Origin: Candidatus Pacearchaeota archaeon
Lineage (GTDB): Archaea > Nanobdellota > Nanobdellia > Pacearchaeales > GW2011-AR1
Assembly (NCBI GenBank): GCA_030699205.1
Contig: JAUYJY010000044.1
Span: 1-9,493, forward strand
Length of the DNA stretch: 9,493 nt
Reading direction: 5' to 3'
Shown here: positions 1 to 6,564 of the stretch, piece after piece
How positions within the stretch are numbered: the first letter of the stretch is position 1
Layout of the letters: each line of letters starts with the position of its first letter
Position numbers and translations under genes: made by a program
Notes under the pieces: model-generated
Told to the model about the DNA's origin: nothing
What the model saw: the letters and a program-made list of their open reading frames with translations, nothing else
Databases searched by the model: none

Positions 1-69
1 TTTGAAGAAATGATTGGAAAAACGAGAGTTGTTAATGTCGGGCCTGAAGGTGCAGTTTTTGAGATTTAG
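1..69 (+). CDS. 3' end of a probable metallophosphoesterase
   Basis: Only the last 22 residues are present, in frame 1, ending FEEMIGKTRVVNVGPEGAVFEI minus its stop TAG at 67-69. The pattern 'IGKTRVVNVGP.G..FEI' resembles the C-terminal strand of archaeal calcineurin-like (Icc/YfcE type) phosphoesterases, where a phrase like 'GKTLVVNPGP' follows the last metal-binding histidines. None of the metal ligands lie within the window, so the family call is inference from a short tail. That the frame is coding is supported by its continuous reading from the window edge and the non-coding sequence that follows. A T-run directly after the stop (71-76) could terminate its transcript. Confidence 0.55.
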   Translation, partial: FEEMIGKTRVVNVGPEGAVFEI

Positions 70-327
70 GATTTTTTAAAGGCAATTAGATAATTTAAGC
101 GGTGAATAATTACAAGGGGATTAGTGGAAATACGGACTAAATTGACTTTATTTAACTTTAATAATATTTTTAAGATATTATATTTTATCGTCGTCAAAGA
201 TTAATTATTATTCATTGATTAACTACAGAGATATTAAAAGTTTGAATCTTATATTGCAAGACAGATTTTAAACAATATATCTGAGGCAATTATCAAAAAA
301 TTGGTCAGTTAAACTTTCAACCACCAA
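70..327. other. intergenic region, AT-rich, no gene seen
   Basis: About 260 very AT-rich bases between the upstream gene end and the promoter of the surface cluster. I see no ORF with a credible start, no tRNA-like or strong stem-loop structure, and no CRISPR-like repeat. The T-run just after the upstream stop is the only terminator-like signal. Confidence 0.6.
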
Positions 328-337
328 TTATAAATAC
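327..337 (+). promoter_or_regulatory. archaeal TATA box for the surface operon (leaderless)
   Basis: The sequence ATTATAAATAC carries a TATAAA core beginning at 329, 29 bases before the ATG at 358. Archaeal transcription starts about 25 bases past the TATA centre, which puts the mRNA 5' end at or within a few bases of the ATG. No Shine-Dalgarno sequence precedes this ATG, which agrees with a leaderless message. The same geometry recurs ahead of 5516 and 6565. Confidence 0.65.
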
Positions 338-357
338 ATAAGATTTCTTGGATTAAT

Positions 358-600
358 ATGGAGCGTAGATGGAATTATATTTTTATTTTAATTATTTTAA
401 TTTTAATTTTGATGGCGTTTCTTGGACAGGTTGGAGGGTTTAGTCCTGATGAGAAGAAAGTTGATTTTGATGAAGGTAATAAAATATTTCTGAAAAATTG
501 GGCTTTTGAGAGTTTTGGAATTGAAGGAAAGATGATTGATAGGGAAGAGAATGTAGAAATTGTTAATTTGTTAAAGGGCGTTGCAGGAGGTAAAAAGTGA
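358..600 (+). CDS. small membrane-anchored protein, first gene of surface operon
   Basis: This 80-residue protein has a short basic start (MERRW) and then a strongly hydrophobic segment at about residues 7-24, rich in Ile and Leu, followed by a polar, charged stretch of about 55 residues. No motif in it matches a family I know. The topology fits a single membrane anchor with an outside soluble part, or less likely a cleaved signal peptide, since no clean cleavage site is visible. The ATG is chosen because it sits 29 bases after a TATA core with no ribosome site between. The last codons overlap the next gene by four bases (GTGA, 597-600), and the ribosome site of that gene lies inside this one, so translation of the two is probably coupled. 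It may be an accessory or chaperone-like partner of the propeller protein; that is inference from position only. Confidence 0.75.
   Translation: MERRWNYIFILIILILILMAFLGQVGGFSPDEKKVDFDEGNKIFLKNWAFESFGIEGKMIDREENVEIVNLLKGVAGGKK
586..590 (+). promoter_or_regulatory. ribosome binding site GGAGG deciding the GTG start at 597
   Basis: GGAGG (continuing as GGAGGT) lies six bases before GTG at 597, matching the archaeal 16S 3' end. It justifies a non-ATG start for the propeller gene, which has no in-frame ATG before its signal peptide. The first gene of the operon lacks any such site. Confidence 0.8.
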
Positions 601-2240
601 AAAGCAATTTGTTTTTTGTTTCTCTTTTTCTCTTTTTCTCTTTGATTATTAGTTTGTTTATTGGATTTGTTGGGGCTCAGAGTAATTTAGGGGTTCCAAC
701 CACTTATCCGCAGGGAGATTTTTATAATTTTTTAGGGAATCAGATTTATCCCTTGTGGACTATTTTTGGAAGTTCTGCTGATGTCACCGGAGACAATTTT
801 AATGAAATTCTTATTCTTGATTCTGGATTTAGTTTTATCGTTGATATGATTGCAAATACGTTTGTTTCAGGACCTGTTTTAACTGGGGGTTCTAAAGGCG
901 ATATTGATGGGCTTTCAGATATTAATGGGGATGGGTTTGATGAATTTTTGATTGGGCAGGGAGTTTATGGAATACCTCCATATTTTGGGGGGATAGTAAG
1001 AGCTTATGATGGAGCAACAAATGCTGTTTTATATACTGTTTCAGATGCAGGGATTACTTGGGCTTCGGGACCTGATTTTTTTGGAGATTCAGTTTCGGTT
1101 ATAGGCGATGTTAATGGAAATGGAAAAGAAGATTTTGTTGTGGGTGCATATGGTTCAAATAATTTTACAGGAAAAGTTTTTGTTTTTGATGGGCTTGGAA
1201 GTTTGCTTTATACATTGACTAGCCTGGATTCTACAGATGTTTTTTTTGGCAGAAGTGTTATTCTCACTGGAGATGTTAATTCAGATGGATTAGGAGATTT
1301 TATGGTTGCGTCTTCTAATTTAATTACTGGAAGTTTGAAGGCGTATGTATTTTCAGGAACTAACGGGGTTTTAATTCATACTTTAAATATTCCATGGTCT
1401 GGGGGATCTTATATCCCTTATTCTCCTGTTTTTCCTGCGAATGGGAAGGCAGATTATAATCTGGATGGATATAATGATTTTTTTGTTGGAAATCCGGGAC
1501 ATACAAATGCCGGAGTGATTGAAGGGAGGATTTATATTTTTTCAGGACTTGATGGGACATTATTAAATCAAATAAACGCTCCTGCGGGGATGCAGGAAAT
1601 TGCAACTTTTTTTGACGTCGGTGATTTTAATGGGGATTTTTATGGAGATGTAGTTACAAGGTATTTTGATTCTTCTAATGTTTTGAATGTTGATGTTATT
1701 TATTCAGGGCCTAATAATCTGGTTTTGAATAGCTGGATTTATTCTTCTCCATCTCCAGAATCTAATATTCCGTTTGTCGCTGGGGATTTTGATAATGATT
1801 TTATTGATGAGGCAGTGTTTTCAGGAACTTTCCAGTCTACGGGAACGGCATTGCCCGATGTGTTGTACGTTAAGAAATTAGGAGGGGTTGTTTCTTATGG
1901 TTCTGGAAGTATTGGATTAAATTGGAACTCTCTTGGAAGTTATGGTGCCGGAGGGAGTTTTACAGTTAATGGTTTACAAGCGAATGAACAGGCATTTGTT
2001 GTGTTAAGTTATTCTCCCGCAGATGTTTTGTTGCCTTCGGGAGATAGGGCTTATGTTGATGTGGGAAATATTCTTGGAACATATTCTTTTCAGGCAGACG
2101 CATCAGGGAATTTAATAATAAGTCCGATTAATTTGAAGGTCCCTCAGATTGCAGGTCAGAAGATTTATACGCAAGTTGCTGTTGTTCGGAATGGGGTTGC
2201 TTATACTTCTAATGGGGCGGAGATTACTTTTTTGGGATAG
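597..2240 (+). CDS. secreted seven-bladed FG-GAP (integrin-like) beta-propeller protein
   Basis: The 547-residue product starts with a signal peptide or anchor (about residues 1-28, ending near FVGAQS). Seven FG-GAP/Ca-binding loops of the D-x-[ND]-x-D-x-x-x-[DE] type follow at about residues 62-70, 108-116, 171-179, 226-234, 286-294, 343-351 and 397-405, one per blade, which gives a complete seven-bladed propeller as in integrin alpha subunits. Several loops are canonical (DINGDGFDE, DVNGNGKED); the last ones are less so. Residues 430-547 form a separate beta domain with 'ADASGN', 'P.IAGQ..Y.Q' and 'TSNGAEITF', which resembles the C-terminal module of many planctomycete and myxobacterial FG-GAP proteins. 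FG-GAP propellers bind calcium and often mediate adhesion; a surface-binding role is inferred. The start is GTG, with a strong ribosome site inside the preceding gene and a four-base overlap. No membrane segment follows the signal, so it may be secreted or N-terminally anchored. Confidence 0.9.
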   Translation: MKSNLFFVSLFLFFSLIISLFIGFVGAQSNLGVPTTYPQGDFYNFLGNQIYPLWTIFGSSADVTGDNFNEILILDSGFSFIVDMIANTFVSGPVLTGGSKGDIDGLSDINGDGFDEFLIGQGVYGIPPYFGGIVRAYDGATNAVLYTVSDAGITWASGPDFFGDSVSVIGDVNGNGKEDFVVGAYGSNNFTGKVFVFDGLGSLLYTLTSLDSTDVFFGRSVILTGDVNSDGLGDFMVASSNLITGSLKAYVFSGTNGVLIHTLNIPWSGGSYIPYSPVFPANGKADYNLDGYNDFFVGNPGHTNAGVIEGRIYIFSGLDGTLLNQINAPAGMQEIATFFDVGDFNGDFYGDVVTRYFDSSNVLNVDVIYSGPNNLVLNSWIYSSPSPESNIPFVAGDFDNDFIDEAVFSGTFQSTGTALPDVLYVKKLGGVVSYGSGSIGLNWNSLGSYGAGGSFTVNGLQANEQAFVVLSYSPADVLLPSGDRAYVDVGNILGTYSFQADASGNLIISPINLKVPQIAGQKIYTQVAVVRNGVAYTSNGAEITFLG

Positions 2241-2273
2241 ATATATATATTCTAAATATTTCTATTAGTTGAT

Positions 2274-2282
2274 GAGGTTGAT
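2274..2282 (+). promoter_or_regulatory. probable ribosome binding site for the beta-helix gene
   Basis: GAGGTTGAT matches the archaeal anti-Shine-Dalgarno consensus GGAGGTGAT imperfectly and ends eight bases before ATG 2291. An AT-rich stretch upstream (2241-2260, ATATATAT then TCTAAATATT) could also act as a weak TATA box, so this gene may have its own promoter as well as operon transcription. Confidence 0.5.
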
Positions 2283-2290
2283 ATTTTAAT

Positions 2291-4771
2291 ATGAGTGAAC
2301 GGAAGAATCATAAATCCTTTTTGTTTCATAGGAAAGTAAAAAATACTCAAATTAAATATGTTTCTTATATCATAGCTCTCATTGTATTAATTTTAGTTTT
2401 GGGATTTTTTATTCAAGGAGAGATTGTGAGCAATGCACCTATTTTAGGAACTAATGTGCCATGCACCTATGGTGCAATTACTTCTCCTGTTACTGGGAAT
2501 GTTTTACTTTGTGGGACATTTAATGTTACTACTCCAGTTATTATAAACACAAATGGAGTTTCTGTGACATGTGCTCCTGGAAGTTCTATAAATTATGCTG
2601 GAAATAGTGTTTCGGATTTGTTTGTTGTTTCTCCAGGAGTTACTGGAGTGACAGTAAGTAACTGCAATATTAATGGAGCTTTCAGTAATGCGATTCATTT
2701 ACAGCAGGGAGTTACAGGGGCTACAATTTCAGGTAATACTATCAATGGTGCGAGGACGGGAATTAGAGAAGATTATCTTGCGAATGCAAATAGGTTTTCA
2801 TCTAATTCTATAAGCAATACGCAAAATGCGATGTATTTGGAAGGTTCTAGTGGGGTTGTGCAGTCTAATTCGTTGTCAAATAATGGTTTGGGCGTTTTTT
2901 TAGGAAAGCCAAATTCAGCGTCTTTAAATCCTAAAGTTCCAGGGGGAATTTGCAGTAGTGGAACTGGCGTTCCAGTTGTTTGCTCTTATCCTTCGTCTGG
3001 GAACTCGTATGTTTTGGATTCCAATTCAATATCTAATAGTAGGTATGGAATAATTACTTTTGGTTTGGATGGGACTATTAAGAATAATGTAATTAGTAAT
3101 CATCATGTGGGGATTGAGGTGAATGCAATTCATTCAGGGTCAGAAATAAATCCGAATCTACAACCTCCAGGTAATAATCAGGAATATTTTCAGTCAGGTG
3201 TTACAGTATTAAATAATAATATACAAGGAAATACTTTTGCAGGAATGCAGTTTAATGGAAGAAGTGTATTTTTCTCCCAAACATCTCCTTCTTATTTAAG
3301 ACAAACAACAGTTTCAGGAAATACCATTACAGGAAATGGAGCACAAAATGGAAATAACTTTGAGGCGGGGCTGATTTTTGGAAGGAGCGATGCAATTTCT
3401 CCTCAATGGTTTTATGGCTGGAATGAGTATACAGACATTAATAATAATCAGATAGATTTAAATCTTAATGATGGAATTCTTTTACAGAGGGGGAATTGGT
3501 TTACAGATATTAAAGAAAATCAAATTACTAATAATGCAATGAATGGAATAAGCATAGGAACTACAAGAGGTACACAGGGTTATTATTTTGATATTTCCGG
3601 TGACAGATTTATTTATAAGAATTCTATTTTGAATAATGGGAATGATGGGATACATGTTTATAACCAGCGGGTTGACAGCATTATATTAAATGAAATAAAC
3701 AATAATGGAAAAGATGGCGTTTATGCTGGCTCTGACCCTTCGGGATATTATAGCTCTTTTGTGAATTCCGTTATTTGCAATGATATGAGTTATAATGCTA
3801 ATGATGGATTTAATTATGATGCTGTAAGGGGAAATCCGGCCCAACTTTATTATTATGGGCGTCCATTTGTTTTACAACTTAATTATAATAGAATAATAAA
3901 CAACGGAGGGGATGGATTGAGATACTTTTTAGATTTAGTTACAGGTCCCTATAACCCCTTGATTAGTTATATGACAAGGAATAATCATGTGGCAAACAAT
4001 GGAGGTTATGGAATAAATGTTGATGGATTTTATTATTATGGCTTTATTGTGAATAATGTTTTTGGAAATTTCTTGGGAGAGGTTTTTGATAGTGGCTCTA
4101 ATAGTATTGAGAATATGTGGGATGAAGGGCAGTATGAAAGAGGGTATGATAATCTTGTCTGCAAGAATTGTGGGGGGGCGTGCAATACAGATTACGATTG
4201 TGGATATTATCAGGGAACTTGTGTAGGTGGTACTTGTCTGGCACCGCCAGGTTCTGGATTAATCTGCAATCCTTTAACAGGAAATGTTGATTGTTATGCA
4301 AACCCAGGTTCGCTTCCATGGGTTTATACTCCTTATTATGATTATCCAGGACCATATAACCCAAGAGGGAATTATGGAGTTCCAAATATCGTGCCTCTAA
4401 GTTTCGCACCTCCTTTACAACCTTCAACTTGTGCTGCAAATCAAGATTGTTATACAAATAGCTGTGAATTTTATGGGGGTTCTATACAAAACTCACAATG
4501 CGGAAACGGAAATTTTGTTTCAGAACAAAATCAATTTCAAGGATATTATCAACCACCCTTTGATTGTCCTACCGCTTATTATTATTCCCCTTATCAGGGG
4601 ACTTTTCCACCGATAATTGTCAGTTATTCTCCGGGGGAGATGGAGGCATTTGAAAAGGAGTTTGGATTTATTTATAGTGATTTGGAGGAAAGGGACTATG
4701 GGTTGTATTTGCAAGTTAGGGAAGATAGGTGGAATACTTATATGGAGAAGGTTGCAGATGGGAAGATTTAA
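2291..4771 (+). CDS. membrane-anchored right-handed parallel beta-helix (PbH1) surface protein
   Basis: The 826-residue protein has a basic N-terminal tail (residues 1-23), a membrane segment at about 24-43, and a long ectodomain. Residues about 85-600 carry many irregular repeats of the PbH1 type: stretches such as 'ISGNTINGARTGI', 'VSGNTITGNG' and 'ILNNGNDGIHVY' with Asn ladders, as in NosD/pectate-lyase-like right-handed beta-helices. Residues about 624-760 are Cys-rich (C624, C627, C631, C637, C644, C649, C659, C667, C714, C720, C725, C737, C759) with 'C.TDYDCGYYQGTCVGGTC', similar to small disulfide 'xxDCxxxxC' modules. A Tyr/Pro-rich linker and a charged helical C-terminus (about 780-826) end the protein. 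There is no C-terminal anchor. Beta-helix proteins of this kind are carbohydrate-active or adhesive; I see no catalytic set and do not assign an enzyme activity. It follows the propeller gene by 50 bases on the same strand, so it likely belongs to the same unit. Confidence 0.88.
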   Translation: MSERKNHKSFLFHRKVKNTQIKYVSYIIALIVLILVLGFFIQGEIVSNAPILGTNVPCTYGAITSPVTGNVLLCGTFNVTTPVIINTNGVSVTCAPGSSINYAGNSVSDLFVVSPGVTGVTVSNCNINGAFSNAIHLQQGVTGATISGNTINGARTGIREDYLANANRFSSNSISNTQNAMYLEGSSGVVQSNSLSNNGLGVFLGKPNSASLNPKVPGGICSSGTGVPVVCSYPSSGNSYVLDSNSISNSRYGIITFGLDGTIKNNVISNHHVGIEVNAIHSGSEINPNLQPPGNNQEYFQSGVTVLNNNIQGNTFAGMQFNGRSVFFSQTSPSYLRQTTVSGNTITGNGAQNGNNFEAGLIFGRSDAISPQWFYGWNEYTDINNNQIDLNLNDGILLQRGNWFTDIKENQITNNAMNGISIGTTRGTQGYYFDISGDRFIYKNSILNNGNDGIHVYNQRVDSIILNEINNNGKDGVYAGSDPSGYYSSFVNSVICNDMSYNANDGFNYDAVRGNPAQLYYYGRPFVLQLNYNRIINNGGDGLRYFLDLVTGPYNPLISYMTRNNHVANNGGYGINVDGFYYYGFIVNNVFGNFLGEVFDSGSNSIENMWDEGQYERGYDNLVCKNCGGACNTDYDCGYYQGTCVGGTCLAPPGSGLICNPLTGNVDCYANPGSLPWVYTPYYDYPGPYNPRGNYGVPNIVPLSFAPPLQPSTCAANQDCYTNSCEFYGGSIQNSQCGNGNFVSEQNQFQGYYQPPFDCPTAYYYSPYQGTFPPIIVSYSPGEMEAFEKEFGFIYSDLEERDYGLYLQVREDRWNTYMEKVADGKI

Positions 4772-5141
4772 TTTGTTTCTTGGATTTTAAATATACGGAT
4801 AGTTTTGGTAATGAATGAAGGTGATTGATACATTTTAGCACCAAAAAAAGATTAGTTTAAGTTCATTAAAAAATTAAAATAATAAAAAGCATAAATTATC
4901 GCCGATAAATCTAGTTATTATTTATTATTAATTTGGGATTATATTGAAAGTTAGCATTTCATATTGAAGGGCATATTTTTTAGCTGTTTTATATTCAGTA
5001 TAAATGAAAAATTTGGTTTGTTAACTGCCTAATCGCTTAAATGAAATATATTTATGTTTAGAGGACGCGGTTGTGATTATTGTGAGGAGTAAGAAGAATA
5101 ACCTATTGAGATACTTTTAAATTGATATTTGAAAAATTTGC

Positions 5142-5330
5142 TTATAAAAATAGCTTATTATAATTTGCCTAAATGAAATGGAGGCCACGCAGTGGCCGAC
5201 GCGCCGTATGTTGGGGGTTGAAAAGGGCTGTTAATTATTATTAAAAGAAGTTCTAGTTCGTCTTTGCTATCGCTCGGGTTATTATCATACTTTACATTTA
5301 TTCGGCTGACGCTTCGTTTAAACCAACGGA
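5142..5330 (+). ncRNA. candidate structured RNA or small ORF in a GC island
   Basis: A TATA-like box (TTATAAAAA, core at 5143) is followed about 25-30 bases later by a GC-rich island: 28 of the 40 bases at 5181-5220 are G or C in a gap otherwise mostly A and T. It contains a perfect hairpin GGCCAC-GCA-GTGGCC (5183-5197). Related words follow: GGCCGACGCGCCG at 5194-5206, GCTATCGCTCG at 5266-5276 and CGGCTGACGCTTCG at 5303-5316. In AT-rich archaea GC-rich islands often mark structured RNAs. The alternative is a 23-codon ORF (5173-5244) coding a basic peptide starting MKWRPRSGRR, whose ATG is 30 bases past the TATA core. Neither is proven; 5' and 3' ends are guesses. Confidence 0.3.
5183..5197. 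repeat. perfect GC-rich inverted repeat (hairpin)
   Basis: GGCCAC (5183-5188), loop GCA, GTGGCC (5192-5197): a six-base-pair all-strong stem with a three-base loop, standing in an AT-rich gap. It is not followed by a T-run, so it is not a typical terminator. Confidence 0.7.
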
Positions 5331-5485
5331 ATATTTAGGGGAAGAAAATTAACAGAGGAGCCTTTATAATCCCAAAAAATACAAAAGTAAAATATTATCT
5401 ATCTTAAAAAAGAATAAATCTGTTATAAAGTCCATCTCTATAATCATGTAGAATTAATTATTCAACACAGATTTAACATCTATAT

Positions 5486-5495
5486 CTTTATAAAG
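5486..5495 (+). promoter_or_regulatory. archaeal TATA box for the 5516 gene (leaderless)
   Basis: CTTTATAAAG has its TATAAA core at 5489, 27 bases before ATG 5516. The predicted transcription start falls on or next to the ATG, and no ribosome site is present between them. Confidence 0.7.
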
Positions 5496-5515
5496 AACAT
5501 TTTAATCGAGTTTAT

Positions 5516-6088
5516 ATGAATAAATCTTCTATTTTAGTTGTTGCTGGTTTGGCTGGAATTCTTGGACTCACTGGCGGGTTTTTTATAGGTAGAAATACAG
5601 CTTTTGCACCAGGTATTAGTGATGTCGCTAAAAAATTGTCTTCTGTAGATTTGAGAAAAATAGAAAAGGATGTTAGACTGAGAGAAGCATTTGAAAGAAA
5701 CATTTATGAAAAGGCTGCTTGTGTGGCTGCCTTTTATGGAGAGTTGGTGCGTGGTCCTTATAATTCTTTATATGGGACAGAGGTTTATGAAAGGGATGGT
5801 TTAAGAATAGAACTTGATGGGATTTCTCCATTAAATGATCAACCTGCGTGGAGATTGGGTCCTAATCCGCGGGCTGATTGGGAGTCTGTAGAAATTTTTC
5901 GGGTTGGAAAACCCGTTTTTGATGGATTCGTTCAATCACGTTATTTGAGTTATAGGGGTGGGGGGTTTGTTCTTGGTGTTAGGAATTCTGAGCGACCCCC
6001 ATCAATTGATGTTTTGGTTATTGGAAATTATGACCCTGGAGACTGGGAGCAAAAATTAGAAGAATTGTTTGAGAGTATTGATGATTAA
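5516..6088 (+). CDS. single-pass exported protein of unknown family
   Basis: The 190-residue product has a hydrophobic Gly/Leu-rich segment at about residues 5-25 after MNKSS, best read as an uncleaved N-terminal anchor; the following residues (GRNTAFAPG) offer no strong cleavage site. A charged helical region (about 36-66) leads to a mixed alpha/beta domain (about 67-190) with a single Cys at 69 and strands such as 'GLRIELDGI', 'GGFVLGVRN' and 'SIDVLVIGNY'. I do not recognise the family. The start is supported by the TATA box 27 bases upstream and by the anchor beginning at once. It stands alone: more than 470 bases of gap lie on each side, so it is its own transcription unit. A role at the cell surface is inferred from topology only. 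Confidence 0.8.
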   Translation: MNKSSILVVAGLAGILGLTGGFFIGRNTAFAPGISDVAKKLSSVDLRKIEKDVRLREAFERNIYEKAACVAAFYGELVRGPYNSLYGTEVYERDGLRIELDGISPLNDQPAWRLGPNPRADWESVEIFRVGKPVFDGFVQSRYLSYRGGGFVLGVRNSERPPSIDVLVIGNYDPGDWEQKLEELFESIDD

Positions 6089-6206
6089 TAAGAATTGTCG
6101 CTGAAAGCACGTTTTAAATGAATAATTTATTTTGTTTTTGTTTATTGTCAGAAGTCTGTTTGTCCTGATAATATTTTTCGTTTTTAAACTTCCAGATTTC
6201 AAGTCT

Positions 6207-6246
6207 TTGTTTTCTAAGGAAACAATATAATTGTCTTTTTTTATTT
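6207..6246 (+). terminator. possible terminator: hairpin plus T-run
   Basis: TTGTTTTC (6207-6214), loop TAA, GGAAACAA (6218-6225) form an eight-pair stem with one G-T wobble, followed within about ten bases by a run of seven or more T (from 6236). Archaeal termination mainly needs oligo-T, so the T-run may be the working part. It lies about 120 bases past the stop of the 5516 gene; an earlier T-rich stretch at 6126-6146 is an alternative. Confidence 0.35.
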
Positions 6247-6296
6247 TAGAGGTTATTCTGCAAATTATAATATTGTCGTTTTCAAGATTTGTTAAA

Positions 6297-6365
6297 ATGA
6301 GGGCTAATGAGGTCGGGGATGAAGTTAAATGGGTGTGTGATCACTTGGGTCTGAAAAGCGGGTGA
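6297..6365 (+). CDS. short possible ORF or decayed gene start
   Basis: An ATG at 6297 opens a 22-residue frame (begins MRANEVGDEVKWV, ends GLKSG, stop TGA 6363-6365). A TATA-like box TTATAATAT (core 6266) lies 31 bases before it. The composition here is richer in G than the surrounding gap. After the TGA the same frame stays open as 'DIARALNNRNLL...' to TAA at 6447-6449, with sensible amphipathic residues, so it could be the 5' part of a former DNA-binding or other small protein now broken by a nonsense codon. It is just as possible that this is chance or part of an RNA. I do not assign a function. Confidence 0.25.
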   Translation: MRANEVGDEVKWVCDHLGLKSG

Positions 6366-6406
6366 GATATAGCGAGAGCATTAAATAATCGTAATCTTTT
6401 ACTACG

Positions 6407-6446
6407 CAAGAACGCCGACAATTGCGTTCTTGAGTGTACTCAAGAA
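6407..6446. repeat. two overlapping, mutually exclusive hairpins
   Basis: CAAGAACGC (6407-6415) is fully complementary to GCGTTCTTG (6424-6432), loop of eight bases. TTCTTGAGT (6427-6435) is fully complementary to ACTCAAGAA (6438-6446), loop of two. The segment 6427-6432 is used by both stems, so only one can form at a time. It lies about 120 bases before ATG 6565 but upstream of that gene's predicted start of transcription, so it cannot sit in its leaderless mRNA unless another promoter exists. Confidence 0.65.
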
Positions 6447-6534
6447 TAAAGAATATAAATTCATAAGGATTCTTGGTGTTTAGTAAATGCATAAAGGTAT
6501 ATGAAAATTAAATGCGTTTAATTGTAAGAGAAGA

Positions 6535-6544
6535 TTTTATAAAC
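6535..6544 (+). promoter_or_regulatory. archaeal TATA box for the 6565 gene (leaderless)
   Basis: TTTTATAAAC with TATAAA core at 6538, 27 bases before ATG 6565, the same distance as at 5516. No ribosome site lies between, which agrees with a leaderless mRNA. Confidence 0.7.
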
Positions 6545-6564
6545 GATTGAATCTATTTAATTAG

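Larger units (their letters stand above)
4772..5515. other. 744-base non-coding stretch with a small GC-rich island
   Basis: The stretch is AT-rich with no ORF of credible length. It holds a five-base hairpin TTATC-GCC-GATAA near 4898-4910, a direct word TGCCTAA...ATGAAAT at 5026-5047 that recurs without its eight middle bases at 5166-5179, and a GC-rich island at about 5181-5320 described separately. The promoter of the next gene lies at its right end. Confidence 0.6.
6089..6564. other. 476-base intergenic region
   Basis: The left half is T-rich and holds terminator-like signals for the upstream gene: T-rich 6126-6146, and a stem at 6207-6225 followed by a T-run. The right half holds a short ORF with a TATA-like box (6297-6365), two overlapping hairpins (6407-6446) and the promoter of the next gene. 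No tRNA, no insertion sequence ends and no long ORF are visible. Confidence 0.6.

Noticed and set aside
2500..4100. Repeated Asn/Gly words suggesting a DNA repeat or CRISPR array
   Set aside because: The repetition is at the protein level (beta-helix coils), units vary in length and sequence, and there are no identical repeats with regular spacers.
4098..4457. 119-codon minus-strand ORF inside the beta-helix gene
   Set aside because: Complement of the Cys- and Tyr-rich tail; no promoter or ribosome site, and composition typical of an antisense frame.
5055..5095. 12-codon ORF (MFRGRGCDYCEE)
   Set aside because: Too short and without supporting context to call a gene, although a TATA-like A/T stretch precedes it.
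5183..5206. tRNA or 5S rRNA in the GC island
   Set aside because: No cloverleaf arms, no T-loop-like GGTTCRANTCC and no paired acceptor ends were found around the hairpin.
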